From positions 491,001 to 555,000 of the forward strand of contig OW569357.1 of the NCBI GenBank assembly GCA_937625935.1: a stretch of DNA of 64,000 nucleotides, read 5' to 3'. Positions within the stretch are counted from its first letter, which is position 1; each line of letters opens with the position of its first letter. Of the stretch, positions 9,188 through 18,331 are shown piece by piece. The notes under the pieces were generated by a model. The model was not told the origin of the DNA and ran no database searches. It was given only the letters and a program-made list of their open reading frames with translations. A program made the translations under genes and the position numbers. This stretch comes from Tetramitus jugosus. Taxonomy: Eukaryota > Heterolobosea > Eutetramitea > Acrasida > Vahlkampfiidae.

Positions 9188-9258
9188 TCGGTCATGGTAT
9201 AGGGGTAGCATTCCAGACTGTCACTCTGGCGACCCGGGTTCGATTCCCGGTGATCGAG
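9188..9258 (+). tRNA. tRNA-Asp (GUC)
   Basis: 71-nt cloverleaf. Acceptor stem TCGGTCA/TGATCGA (one G-T pair), D arm with TAGGGGTAGCA, anticodon stem CCAGA/TCTGG around loop CTGTCAC (anticodon GUC), T arm CCCGGGTTCGATTCCCGG, discriminator G. No intron. A pol III terminator-like T run follows at ~9263. The internal A and B boxes are intact, so the adjacent retrotransposon should not silence it. Confidence 0.95.
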
Positions 9259-9450
9259 AAACTTTTGTTTTTTGTTCAGTCATTCTTTCATGAACCACAT
9301 CGAAATGGTTCTCTATCTTTTTTGACCGAGAAGTGATCGTTTACAATGGTTTCATTGATTGCAATGAGGATTAACAAACACCAAAATACATTGTTCTAAT
9401 TGCCTGAATTATTAATGTTGACACAAGTTCTCTGAGCCCATACAGTTCGT

Positions 9451-11910
9451 TTATTTTCTCTTGGGTTTGACATTGGCGTTCAACAGATCAAGTGCCTCTT
9501 CGTCATCAGATTCTTCGTCGTTGTCATCGTTTTGTTCGAATACCTTCTGTATTCTATTCTGGTATTCCTCGTCTTGTTCAGTGTCATCCTCGAGTTGCAA
9601 TGCAGGTTGAGAAGTGGATTTTGCAGGACTGCCGCTGGGCTGTGACGTTGAGTTTTGAGACACACTAGCTCGCTTGTCGACAGCCACCTTGGAACTGTCA
9701 ATCCGTGAGAGTCGAATGTCATCCACATTATCACAGCTAGTGGATATAATCGAAACTGGGTCTATGCTATCGTTTGGAGTGCTGATGCTACTGTGTTGAG
9801 AGGTCTGAGAATTCTTGGGCTCTTGTCCAAATTTGGCCTTCCTGAACTTCTTTGCATTGTACACTGTGAAAGATTCCTCCTTCTTCAGACTCTGTTCCTT
9901 CTTTACGAATGATGGTATCAAGTCTACATACTCCACAGATATGAAGCACTCGTAATTTTGTTCTACAGAGTCAGTTGATCGGGCATTTTGAGAGTGAAAT
10001 TCTGACGGATCAATCTTTTGCTTCTTGACAATTGGCTCTGTCTCATACTCTTCACTTTCTTTGTGTTGTTGAGTGGCCTGTGAGAGCTGAGAATTCGCTC
10101 CACGCTTTCGTTTTCGATCTTTCCGGCTCACAATCTTCGTCTCAGGAGCCTTTTCTACAATAACGTCAAGTTCATCTGCCGTTTCATCGTCGTCTTCATT
10201 TGCCCTTGGTTCTTCCTTGATATTCGTTCGTTTGGTAGTGTTCATGGCGTCATCATGGTAACCTACGTCCTCCATCGGTTCTGATTTGACCACGGTGCGC
10301 ATCTTTTGCTGTTTCAACTTCTCAGCTTCTTCCTTCTCCTTTTCTGCCTCATGTTGTTGTTGTTGTTGTTGTTTCCTTCGTTCTTCCTCCTCCAATCTCT
10401 GTCTCTCCTGTAATTGCTCCTGCTCTCGCCTTTGTTTCTCCATTATTCGTTCCGTTTGGGCCTGTTTGTACATGTTGAACGCTGTACGAATCTTTGACGG
10501 ATTCATTAAGGGTAGCTTTTGAACTGAGTTATCAATGATACACTGTGCCAACAATGATGGTTCAACAATTGTGAATTTAAGCTCGCGTTGCATCAAAGAC
10601 AACAATTTCTTCAATGATTCGTTCGAATTCATGGCAGATCGTGTACGATCATTCATTACGAGCACTGACGTTGAACAAGAGTCAACCAGTTTTTGCAATT
10701 GAGTCAAAAATGCCTCGTCAATCTCATCCAAACCACTAAAACTATCCACTAATGCTCTCAGATCATATGTCTGACAAGTTCCACTACCCATGCGTATCAA
10801 TTGACTCAGGTCATCATCGGTTGAAGAACCTGCATCATTATACTTTAAAAACAGTACGTTCTTGTCATCGAACAACAGCTTTCGGTCACCATTACTGTTC
10901 CATGCCAAAAGTGGATCCTTATGGCCTTCTGTTTGATCATCGTTCTGATTGTGTTTGTTGTTCTTTGCATCCAAGATTGAAACAAACAATGACAGTGCCT
11001 CATTGGCCGTAGAACCAATGTTGCCTCTCTCGTTCAAAAATTGAATTAAATTTCTAAAGTATTCAACTGTGACAACACTGTGACCACGCATGAGTGCATT
11101 CAACAATTCAATTGTCCAATTTTCATGAATATTACTCGTGTCATGAACAAAATAAATGACTTGACATGGTTGTCCATGTTGTTGTGGCTTATTACTATTC
11201 CTTAACAACAAGAAATCAGATTGTTTCATGAGACAAATATCTTGAGCATCGCAATCCGATTGCAACGATTGCATGCGAGGATTCATGGAGGCATACGTGC
11301 CAATCAAGTGATAACTCTTTACACTACGAGAACATCAGAAACAAGCAAATGGTTTAACAACAACAAAAGAACACGGCAATAACCACTCTTTCAAAAAAAA
11401 GTAAAGAAAACATACGTAAACTTTGATTCCTTGACACCAAAATGAATATTACAAGCACCATCTGATGACGATGACAATAGCTCAGACAGAGTATACTTTG
11501 TTTTTTCTGTCAATTTTGTTCCATTGATGAACATACCATACTTGCTAAAGTCTTCCACTTGCAATTCTGGAGCTACTGACCCATTTGACCACTTGTTGTT
11601 TCCTCGATCAGATGCTGCTTCTGTTGGAGCAATGGTTGTGAAGACAGAGTGTTTCCTGGAGATGCTATCATCCTTGACCATCAAAATATCACATTCACCC
11701 TCTTATTGTGTGTGAAACAGAGAAGGGAGAGAGAGAGAGAGACGTCATAGAGACGAATGATAGAGATAATCGTGTGAGGAAAAAAGGTGTGACAACAATG
11801 CAATGACAAAGATTTGAAGACATACTCTTACGACCAACAATGTACTGTTGGTTGAGTTTCGGAGGGATGTGGTAGGTGATTCGACCTTGGTGATCAAAAA
11901 AAATCCACAT
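9451..11910 (-). CDS. NBN: NBS1/nibrin, MRN complex subunit (three exons)
   Basis: Joining 11910..11826, 11701..11416 and 11323..9451 (introns 11702..11825 and 11324..11415, GTATGT donors) gives 747 aa. Exon 1 starts MWIFFDHQGRITYH and runs into YIVGRK; exon 2 completes an FHA domain (KDDSISRKHSVF, SKYGMFINGTKL, FGVKESKF). Exon 3 opens with a BRCT-like region (VIYFVHDTSNI, VVTVEYFRNLIQF) followed by a long disordered part rich in Glu/Lys. Near the C-terminus NAKKFRKAKFG resembles the Mre11-binding motif, and the last residues, DDEEALDLLNANVKPKRK, resemble the ATM/Tel1-binding tail of NBS1. It would act with Mre11 and Rad50 in double-strand-break sensing. It is divergent from NSE4. Confidence 0.85.
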
Positions 11911-12033
11911 TTGTGTGTCTTTGCTTGTTCCCAACTTTTTCTTTCAGCTTGTGGTGGAAATTTTTCTCCATCACATTTCCACCTTTTCTTGGAAGTCCAA
12001 GCTATCGGACTTTCTCTCAACTTCAAAAAAACG

Positions 12034-12043
12034 TTTTCGCGCC
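12034..12043. promoter_or_regulatory. E2F-like site in the shared NBS1/NSE4 promoter
   Basis: TTTTCGCGCC fits the E2F/DP consensus TTTSSCGC. It lies 34 bp before the NSE4 ATG and 124 bp before the NBS1 ATG. Factor binding is inferred from motif alone. Confidence 0.4.
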
Positions 12044-12076
12044 TTCATCACAAAACACACAACAACAACAAAAGAA

Positions 12077-13288
12077 ATGAGTAGTAGTAGTCATGATTCG
12101 AGAAAAACAACCACACCCAACAACATTGACCAGAGAAACACACAAGACTTTCGTCGTAACCTTCGAAGAGAGCTCCACAGAGTCGAACAAGACTTGAGTA
12201 GCAATCGACAAAATTTGATTGATCCAACCAGTACAGAGCTCATTGAACTCACAATGGAGGCAAATGAACGGTTTAAAAAAGTGAGACATGCGAGAGAAGG
12301 TGCGATTGATGCTGCTATTTTTGAAACGTTGACAAAGTATGCTGCAGAACAGATCATGTCTGTGCAAGTGGGCATGAGATTGGATCCCGTGCTGTTCCTG
12401 AATCAATTAGGCTCTCGATTCTCCAAATCCAAGAAAAAATCATCCAAGCAGAAACGTCGGAGAAATGAGTCGTCGGAGTATGAAGAACAGCAAGAAGTGG
12501 AAGAAGAGGAGAATCATCATGATGTAGATTGGAGTAGATTGGGTCAGAGTGCATTCAGTTGCTTTAATCGAACTCCGACCATCTCCTTCATGAATGGACC
12601 TTTACAAAAATTGGAGGTCAAACAAACGCAGAGAAAGACACGTGAGAAGAAGAAGGACGATGATGAAGATGATAAGACAAAGGAGACAAAAGTCGATGAG
12701 ATTGGACAGCAGACAAAGGAGGATGAAGCGTCGAAACAAATGTTTAATATGCTAAACAGAGTCAAGGCACTCAAGTTGGTCAAAAGAGACAAGAGTGCTG
12801 CAGCTGCTGCTACGGATGGTGCTGATGCTGATTCTCAAAAGAAGAATGAACGTGTGTCGTTTGTGGATGTGATTATTGATCCAAACAGCTTTACGAAATC
12901 GATTGAAAATTTGTTTTACTTTTCGTTTTTGGTGCGGAATGGAATTGCGTCACTGGATGTGTCACCACAGGATCCAAGTATGATTGAAGTTGATTTGAAA
13001 GCGAACACTCAGGCAACTAGAGGTGACTCTGTTCCAAAACAAGCTGTTATGAAACTTACATTGGACATGTGGAACACAATGAGACAACAGTTGACGCCCG
13101 ATGCACTTGAAGCTTCAAAACAAATTCAAATCAATGCAGCACGTAACAAGGCTCAACAACGATCTGCGCCCAATGGAACCGCTTCTAATTCTCGATCCAA
13201 TGCAAACAAAAGCAAGGATGATGAGTCATCGTCATCATCATCTTCAGCAGAAGAAGACGATGAGCCAAAGCGCAAGCGAAGGAGGTGA
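12077..13288 (+). CDS. NSMCE4: Non-SMC element 4 (NSE4), kleisin of the SMC5/6 complex
   Basis: 403 aa. NSE4 is the kleisin bridging SMC5 and SMC6 in recombination and replication-fork repair. The N-terminal part has the family's LRRELHRVEQDLSSNR...LIELTMEANERFKKVRHAREG helices, and VDWSRLGQSAFSCFNRTPTI precedes the C-terminal NSE4 domain, RVSFVDVIIDPNSFTKSIENL with FYFSFLVRNGIASLDV. The middle is charged and repetitive. Start taken at ATG 12077 (MSSSSHDSRK); the frame is open upstream, but that stretch lies in the promoter and looks non-coding. A polyadenylation-like AATAAA follows at ~13322. Confidence 0.88.
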   Translation: MSSSSHDSRKTTTPNNIDQRNTQDFRRNLRRELHRVEQDLSSNRQNLIDPTSTELIELTMEANERFKKVRHAREGAIDAAIFETLTKYAAEQIMSVQVGMRLDPVLFLNQLGSRFSKSKKKSSKQKRRRNESSEYEEQQEVEEEENHHDVDWSRLGQSAFSCFNRTPTISFMNGPLQKLEVKQTQRKTREKKKDDDEDDKTKETKVDEIGQQTKEDEASKQMFNMLNRVKALKLVKRDKSAAAAATDGADADSQKKNERVSFVDVIIDPNSFTKSIENLFYFSFLVRNGIASLDVSPQDPSMIEVDLKANTQATRGDSVPKQAVMKLTLDMWNTMRQQLTPDALEASKQIQINAARNKAQQRSAPNGTASNSRSNANKSKDDESSSSSSSAEEDDEPKRKRRR

Positions 13289-13439
13289 AGGATTCTTGCA
13301 TCGATCCATGTACACTAACGAAATAAAAACATACATCTCACAACTGCTCGTACAGGTTTACACAAATCGATTTTATTAATCAAGGATTCCTAAGATTGTA
13401 TTTTCTACTCTTACTATTACTATACTCTACTTGTTGTTA

Positions 13440-14276
13440 TTACTGCTGTGGAGGTCCACCTCTACCCATTCCTGGGAATTGTCCTCGTCCAGCACCTGGC
13501 ATCGGGAATGGAAAACCTGGTGGAGGCACACCAGGGCCTCCTCTTCCAGCAAAAGGAGGAATCATACCGGGCATTGGAGGAGGAATCATACCGCCACCCA
13601 TTGGTGGAACACCTCCACTTACTGGAGGCATTGGAGGCATCATACCAGGTGGAGCAACCATACCAAAAGGTGGTGGAGGTGCACCTCCTCTGGCCATACC
13701 TGGATGCATGTGTGGAGGTATCATACCATGCATGGCTCCACTCGGTGGTTGCATGAGACCAGACACAACAGAAGGAGGAGCTACCGTACCTGGTGTCGTT
13801 GTTGTCATTGTTGTTCCTCCACTTACAATACTGATTGGAATGCCTCGAGCGGCCGAATGAGCAATACCTGGATGCAATTGCTGTTGTTGCTGTTGTGATA
13901 ATTGTTGTTGTTGTTGTTGTCTCTTGAGTGCATTGACACGACTGTCTTCGGATGATGGAGGTGCTTCGACAGTCATTGAAACAATGGATTCTCCTCTCAG
14001 CAACAACAGGCCTAATGTTCTCCTTTGTTCTCTCTCTTCACGTACATTGCCACTTGTAGTAGTTGAAGTAGTATTCGTAGTGGTGGTAGTGGTGGTGGTA
14101 TCATTGTTCGATGATGATGATTTGACGTATATGGTTCTATATTCTTCAGTATCGCCCACCACAATGTTCATGTGCTTGTCAAATGCCATAAATTTTCCTA
14201 CGAGTACTCTTCCATCTTGGAGAGTGATCCTCATGCGATAGTTGATGAATTGGGAGAGTTTACTGGATTTGCTCAT
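13440..14276 (-). CDS. SNRPB: Spliceosomal Sm protein B (SmB/SNRPB)
   Basis: 278 aa. The N-terminus is an Sm fold: SKLSQFINYRMRITLQDGR, FMAFDKHMNIVVGDTEEYR (Sm1) and LGLLLLRGESIVSMTV (Sm2), then the long Gly/Pro/Met-rich C-terminal tail typical of SmB (repeated PPGM, GGAPPPPFG, GMGRGG). The loop between Sm1 and Sm2 carries a ~35-residue Ser/Asn/Thr homopolymer before REEREQRRTLG. A second poly-Gln tract follows the Sm domain. It is a core component of U1, U2, U4 and U5 snRNPs, in line with the introns found here. Confidence 0.92.
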   Translation of the reverse strand: MSKSSKLSQFINYRMRITLQDGRVLVGKFMAFDKHMNIVVGDTEEYRTIYVKSSSSNNDTTTTTTTTNTTSTTTSGNVREEREQRRTLGLLLLRGESIVSMTVEAPPSSEDSRVNALKRQQQQQQLSQQQQQQLHPGIAHSAARGIPISIVSGGTTMTTTTPGTVAPPSVVSGLMQPPSGAMHGMIPPHMHPGMARGGAPPPPFGMVAPPGMMPPMPPVSGGVPPMGGGMIPPPMPGMIPPFAGRGGPGVPPPGFPFPMPGAGRGQFPGMGRGGPPQQ

Positions 14277-14298
14277 GATAATGTATGTTGAAAGCTTT

Positions 14299-14307
14299 TT
14301 TGGCGCC
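14299..14307. promoter_or_regulatory. E2F-like site upstream of SmB
   Basis: TTTGGCGCC inside a near-palindromic A/T-flanked block, 23 bp before the SmB start codon on the minus strand. Motif evidence only. Confidence 0.3.
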
Positions 14308-14464
14308 TTTTTTCACGAGATCTCTCCTTGCTTTTTTTTCTTTCTTTGTTGTTTGTGGCACCACCGGAGAAAACCAAAAACGGGAATGGATGCTCAATCT
14401 GATTGAAGTGTATTTTACAGCAAGAAAATTCTTTGTTCGAGAATGTCATCCGGAGAAACTTGAT

Positions 14465-14956
14465 CTACTTGTCACACTCAACAGATTCATTAACAAACAG
14501 GGGGCGATGCTCTGCTTGTGTATAGTCGAGGGCTTCTTGGAGGACTGCCTGTCTGGAAGGTTTCAATAAACTGAATGCTTCCTTGCACGTATAAAAACCC
14601 AAGGTAAACACTTCCTGAGGATTCATTGCACTCAATTGTTTTCCCACTGCACTTGGAGACAAGTGGGCAACAAAATATCGGCAGGACAAAGTATTCTTTG
14701 GTGTCTTTTCGTCAAAGGTTACAAAACTATCAGAGTCCCTTTGTACCAGATTGATATCTTCTTCAGAAAGACCTGATTCCTCCTTTAGTTCGCGCAGGGC
14801 GTTGGTAATAGAACTTTCGCCTTTTTCCCTGCTGCCCTTAGGGAATCCCCAGTTTGATGTCGCCTTGGTTTCCACTAAGAGAACCTTATCTTCGTACAAC
14901 ACGATCACTCCAGCTGTAGGCGCAACAATTTCTTTCGGCTCTGTCTTTATCCTCAT
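14465..14956 (-). CDS. Nudix hydrolase
   Basis: 163 aa with a complete Nudix box, GSREKGESSITNALRELKEESGL (G-x5-E-x7-REL-x2-EE-x-G-L), preceded by WGFPKG. The WGFPKG form and small size resemble Ap4A-hydrolase/diphosphoinositol-phosphatase types, but substrate cannot be assigned. N-terminal strand VAPTAGVIVLYEDKVLLVET starts the fold. Start is the first ATG (MRIKTEPKE). tRNA-Arg lies ~90 bp upstream on the same strand. Confidence 0.85.
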   Translation of the reverse strand: MRIKTEPKEIVAPTAGVIVLYEDKVLLVETKATSNWGFPKGSREKGESSITNALRELKEESGLSEEDINLVQRDSDSFVTFDEKTPKNTLSCRYFVAHLSPSAVGKQLSAMNPQEVFTLGFYTCKEAFSLLKPSRQAVLQEALDYTQAEHRPLFVNESVECDK

Positions 14957-15047
14957 CTTCTTCTCGTCCAGTCTGCTCTATGTTTTTGTGTTTCTGGTGG
15001 AATCCACCTCAGAAATGAAGTTCACAATGCAACTGCCAAGAAAAAAG

Positions 15048-15120
15048 TACCGACGACGGGACTCGAACCCGCGACCACTGGATTAGAAGTCCAGTGCTCT
15101 TCCAGCTGAGCTACGACGGC
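15048..15120 (-). tRNA. tRNA-Arg (UCU)
   Basis: 73-nt cloverleaf on the minus strand: D arm GCTCAGCTGGAAGAGC, anticodon stem CTGGA/TCCAG with loop CTTCTAA (anticodon UCU), T arm GCGGGTTCGAGTCCCGT, discriminator A, then a run of six T as terminator. The acceptor stem GCCGTCG/CGTCGGT has a G-T first pair and one T-T mismatch. No intron. Confidence 0.9.
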
Positions 15121-15310
15121 TTGATATTGAAGCTTTTCCTCATTTTCTGCAAAAATGGAGTTTTTTAAAAAACCGGAGCTGAAAGTTTTCTGTGTGGAAT
15201 ATCAAAAACTGAATCTCGTATGTGGTCATTTGATTGTTAATTATCGTGCCACCAATCACCCTTCAATTCATGGAAATTTTCCGATCTTCGCGATCTTCAA
15301 CTCCAACATC

Positions 15311-17977
15311 ATGACGGGAAAAGATTGTGATGACGACGATTTCACTCATCCGCCACAAGCAAACACACGATTAACGACAAACAAACAAGAACAAGCACAA
15401 CAAACACAACAAAATCACCATTATTACCTTCTCAACCACTACTTACTGATGACTTCACCCACTCAGGAATCCTATCGATTCCCACCATTGTCATCCTCCT
15501 CACAACAACATCAACATCAACATCGTTACTCACCTATTTCATCTTCGACTTCATCACCTTCATCTTCATCACCCTCTCCACCACCACCTCTCTCTCTAAA
15601 CAACAACCCAGCATATCACAATGCGAGTATGAGTGCAAGTGATGTGAGAATGATCAATAATCAAACACCACCAATGGAACAACAACAACAACAACATTCG
15701 CGTCGTCACACAATGAACCACAATCACAACAATGATCATCAATTTTATACTACTCATCCACAACAACAACAACAACAACAGCCATTTTATTCTACTAGAC
15801 AATCACTGCCATCATCATTTGTCATCAAACAACCACCTTTATCAACAACAACATCAACAGCATCATCTCATCAAAGACAACACTCTGTTCTTCACAACAG
15901 TAGTGTACCACCACTTCTCTCAACTAACAATCATCCAACAACAGCAACATCCACCACCACTTCATCAGCAGCTTCATCAGCAGGAACAGCCACAGCTACA
16001 GCCACAGCCACAGCAACAACATCACCAATGATCAACGAACAACAATTGCGCAAATTTTGTCAAATGAATTTGAGTAAACTGATTCCGTTGAGTCATCAGT
16101 TGGAAGACACGATCAATTACTGGTATCAACAAAACTTTAGACAACACCCCGTTCGAGTCCTACTTCAAAAAGGTCCCTTCTATTGGACTCGTCTTCTCTA
16201 TCGGAGATTTATGTCGTGGAGTCGGAGATATTTATTTTCGGATGAACAATCGAGTTCAGCACTGTCACCTGGCAGTGGAAGTGGTGGAATAGGTATTGGA
16301 GGTGGAGGTGGTGGTGGTGTAGGAGCTTCATCTCACCATCATCATCATCACACTCGTCTCCTCAGTGAGCCTCCCTCACCGCTCTATTCTCCGACATCGA
16401 CTTGGCCAAGCGGTAGATTGTTTTCTCCGATCCGCGAAGAAATGACATTGCCCTTCTACGGTGGTGGCGCTCAGCAGCAACAGCAGCAGACGCCACAGCA
16501 TGCACACACGGATCAAAAAATTCAACAAATTGTGACTGCAAAGCAAGACTTGAATCACACGCTATACGAGCTACAAAAATGGTCCAAACTAAATGCTGAA
16601 CTCATTGGAATATCGAGTCAAATACTGAAGGAACTCAATCGCCTCTCCTCACCATCCTCTTTTTACTTTTCACAGCAGCAGCAACAGCAACAACGAAGAT
16701 TCTCTACTGCTGTGACCTCTCCCACTCATCATCATCAGACAATGACAGCTACAACAGCAAGAATGCCCAATGATCACTGCATGGCACTGTTGAACGAGAT
16801 GATTCAATTCTTTCAGAGGAATCGACACTTGTACGAGAAGTCTACTCTGTTTGTCAATGCCAACGGTCCCATGATGATCTCTCAGTGTGGCAAGTTTATT
16901 GATGAGCACGTGTATCAAATTCAAAAACATGTGTTGCCACTGTACAAGCAACCCAATCATTTCACAAGGAATTGGATCAAGTACACGTTTGGTATTTCAG
17001 CAGTGTCATTCTTGGCGTACAAGGTCGCTACGAATAGAGATGAAATTGAGCACTGGGTCCAAGAATCATATGACTCTGTTCTCCGGTTCTACATTCTGCA
17101 TTTGCAAGAACCGATTGTGAACATGTATAATGTGATACGATATGACACGCATAAGCAGTTGATTGATCCAGAGTCGGTCAATGTTTCTGTCAATTCTCTC
17201 GAGAGAATGGTCACTCGGTTCGCACAGGATCACGGATCATCCGATGGAAGACTGTTCTCTGATGAGGAATTGCAAATCGTGGCTCAACAGGCTCGTAGCG
17301 GTAATTTGGACTACATTATGCACAAGTATGAACGTGAGATGACCAATCCGTTGAAGAATGCACTGTTTGGAGACATGGCTCAACTGCTTCTGATTCAAGT
17401 ACAGAAGCAAAAGGTTGACATTGAACGAACAATGGTTCAAATGGACAAACTCATGCAATCGAATGAATTGAACTTTGAGCTGATGGCCACTGTTCCAGCT
17501 GTATTGCTCGCTGTGTTTGTCGTCTATAATGTGTTGACGTATCAACGAAAGACTGACATGCGTGTGTTTACCGCATTCAAGTCTAGCTTGGTTCAGACGG
17601 AGCGTGTACTAAATCGTTTCCCAAAGAACGAACAAGAATCAGTCGCAATTGAGGCGTCCCAGTACATTGAACAACAAGAATCGCCACTCGGTATCAAGTC
17701 GGTAGATATTGATGAGGCTAGTGCTGCTTATAACTTTAATCAAGCATGTGGCTTTGTGCATCTCCATGTGAGCAAGATGAGAAAGCTGCTGAACACCAAT
17801 ATTAACAAGTTCCAAACACATTACAGACGAGAGGCTAGCGTTGCCAGAGATTTGCACTTTGATCTGACAGAACTGAATGATCATCAAATGACACCAGCTC
17901 AAAGATTGAGAACAATTGAGCGAATGTATCGCTCCTACTACTTCCTTCACAATAATTTCATCCAAAATCAAGAATAA
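15311..17977 (+). CDS. NCA2: NCA2-family mitochondrial membrane protein
   Basis: 888 aa. NCA2 proteins sit in mitochondrial membranes; in yeast NCA2 affects ATP6/ATP8 expression. The NCA2 domain occupies the C-terminal ~340 residues: NWIKYTFGISAVSFLAYKV (first membrane span), LQEPIVNMYNVIRYDTHKQ, NPLKNALFGDMAQLLLIQVQ, KVDIERTMVQMDKLMQSNEL and a second span, ATVPAVLLAVFVVYNVL. The N-terminal half is low complexity (Gln, His, Ser/Pro and a Gly run). Start chosen at ATG 15311 (MTGKDCDDDDF); an earlier in-frame ATG at 15155 lies only ~35 bp from the tRNA gene and adds non-conserved residues. Confidence 0.85.
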   Translation: MTGKDCDDDDFTHPPQANTRLTTNKQEQAQQTQQNHHYYLLNHYLLMTSPTQESYRFPPLSSSSQQHQHQHRYSPISSSTSSPSSSSPSPPPPLSLNNNPAYHNASMSASDVRMINNQTPPMEQQQQQHSRRHTMNHNHNNDHQFYTTHPQQQQQQQPFYSTRQSLPSSFVIKQPPLSTTTSTASSHQRQHSVLHNSSVPPLLSTNNHPTTATSTTTSSAASSAGTATATATATATTSPMINEQQLRKFCQMNLSKLIPLSHQLEDTINYWYQQNFRQHPVRVLLQKGPFYWTRLLYRRFMSWSRRYLFSDEQSSSALSPGSGSGGIGIGGGGGGGVGASSHHHHHHTRLLSEPPSPLYSPTSTWPSGRLFSPIREEMTLPFYGGGAQQQQQQTPQHAHTDQKIQQIVTAKQDLNHTLYELQKWSKLNAELIGISSQILKELNRLSSPSSFYFSQQQQQQQRRFSTAVTSPTHHHQTMTATTARMPNDHCMALLNEMIQFFQRNRHLYEKSTLFVNANGPMMISQCGKFIDEHVYQIQKHVLPLYKQPNHFTRNWIKYTFGISAVSFLAYKVATNRDEIEHWVQESYDSVLRFYILHLQEPIVNMYNVIRYDTHKQLIDPESVNVSVNSLERMVTRFAQDHGSSDGRLFSDEELQIVAQQARSGNLDYIMHKYEREMTNPLKNALFGDMAQLLLIQVQKQKVDIERTMVQMDKLMQSNELNFELMATVPAVLLAVFVVYNVLTYQRKTDMRVFTAFKSSLVQTERVLNRFPKNEQESVAIEASQYIEQQESPLGIKSVDIDEASAAYNFNQACGFVHLHVSKMRKLLNTNINKFQTHYRREASVARDLHFDLTELNDHQMTPAQRLRTIERMYRSYYFLHNNFIQNQE

Positions 17978-18331
17978 AAACAAATTGAGATGGATCTGAG
18001 CTTTTCTTTCATCCCACGTTTGGTCGATTGCACCAAAACTAAAACAAACCCAAACCACAAGTATTTTTCATCGGAGATAAAATTTGTGTCGAAACAAGAA
18101 ATACTGCCGTAGTGAAGTAAGAGTTTCAATGCGTCTGAGTCGAATAAGGTCGTGGGGTCTTTATAGACGAGCCCCATAGAGCCGGATTTCGCAGATAGTT
18201 AGTTCACACAGCCTATACCTACTCGCGATGGTGCTCCACTCCGGTGACAACTGTCCTCGCGAATTGACCACATAGGATAGAGTTTTGGTAAACTTTGGTA
18301 TGCCCGTCGTTTATTGTTCTTGTGAGACTCA
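17978..18331. other. Convergent intergenic region
   Basis: 354 bp between the 3' ends of NCA2 and the ankyrin-BTB gene. The block ~18170..18290 is richer in GC than typical UTR and contains two TCGCGA copies ~40 bp apart that could pair. No tRNA or snRNA signature was recognised. Confidence 0.4.

Noticed and set aside
16000-16030. CAGCCACAGCCACAG repeats considered as a minisatellite
   Set aside because: Part of the coding low-complexity region of NCA2, not an independent repeat feature.
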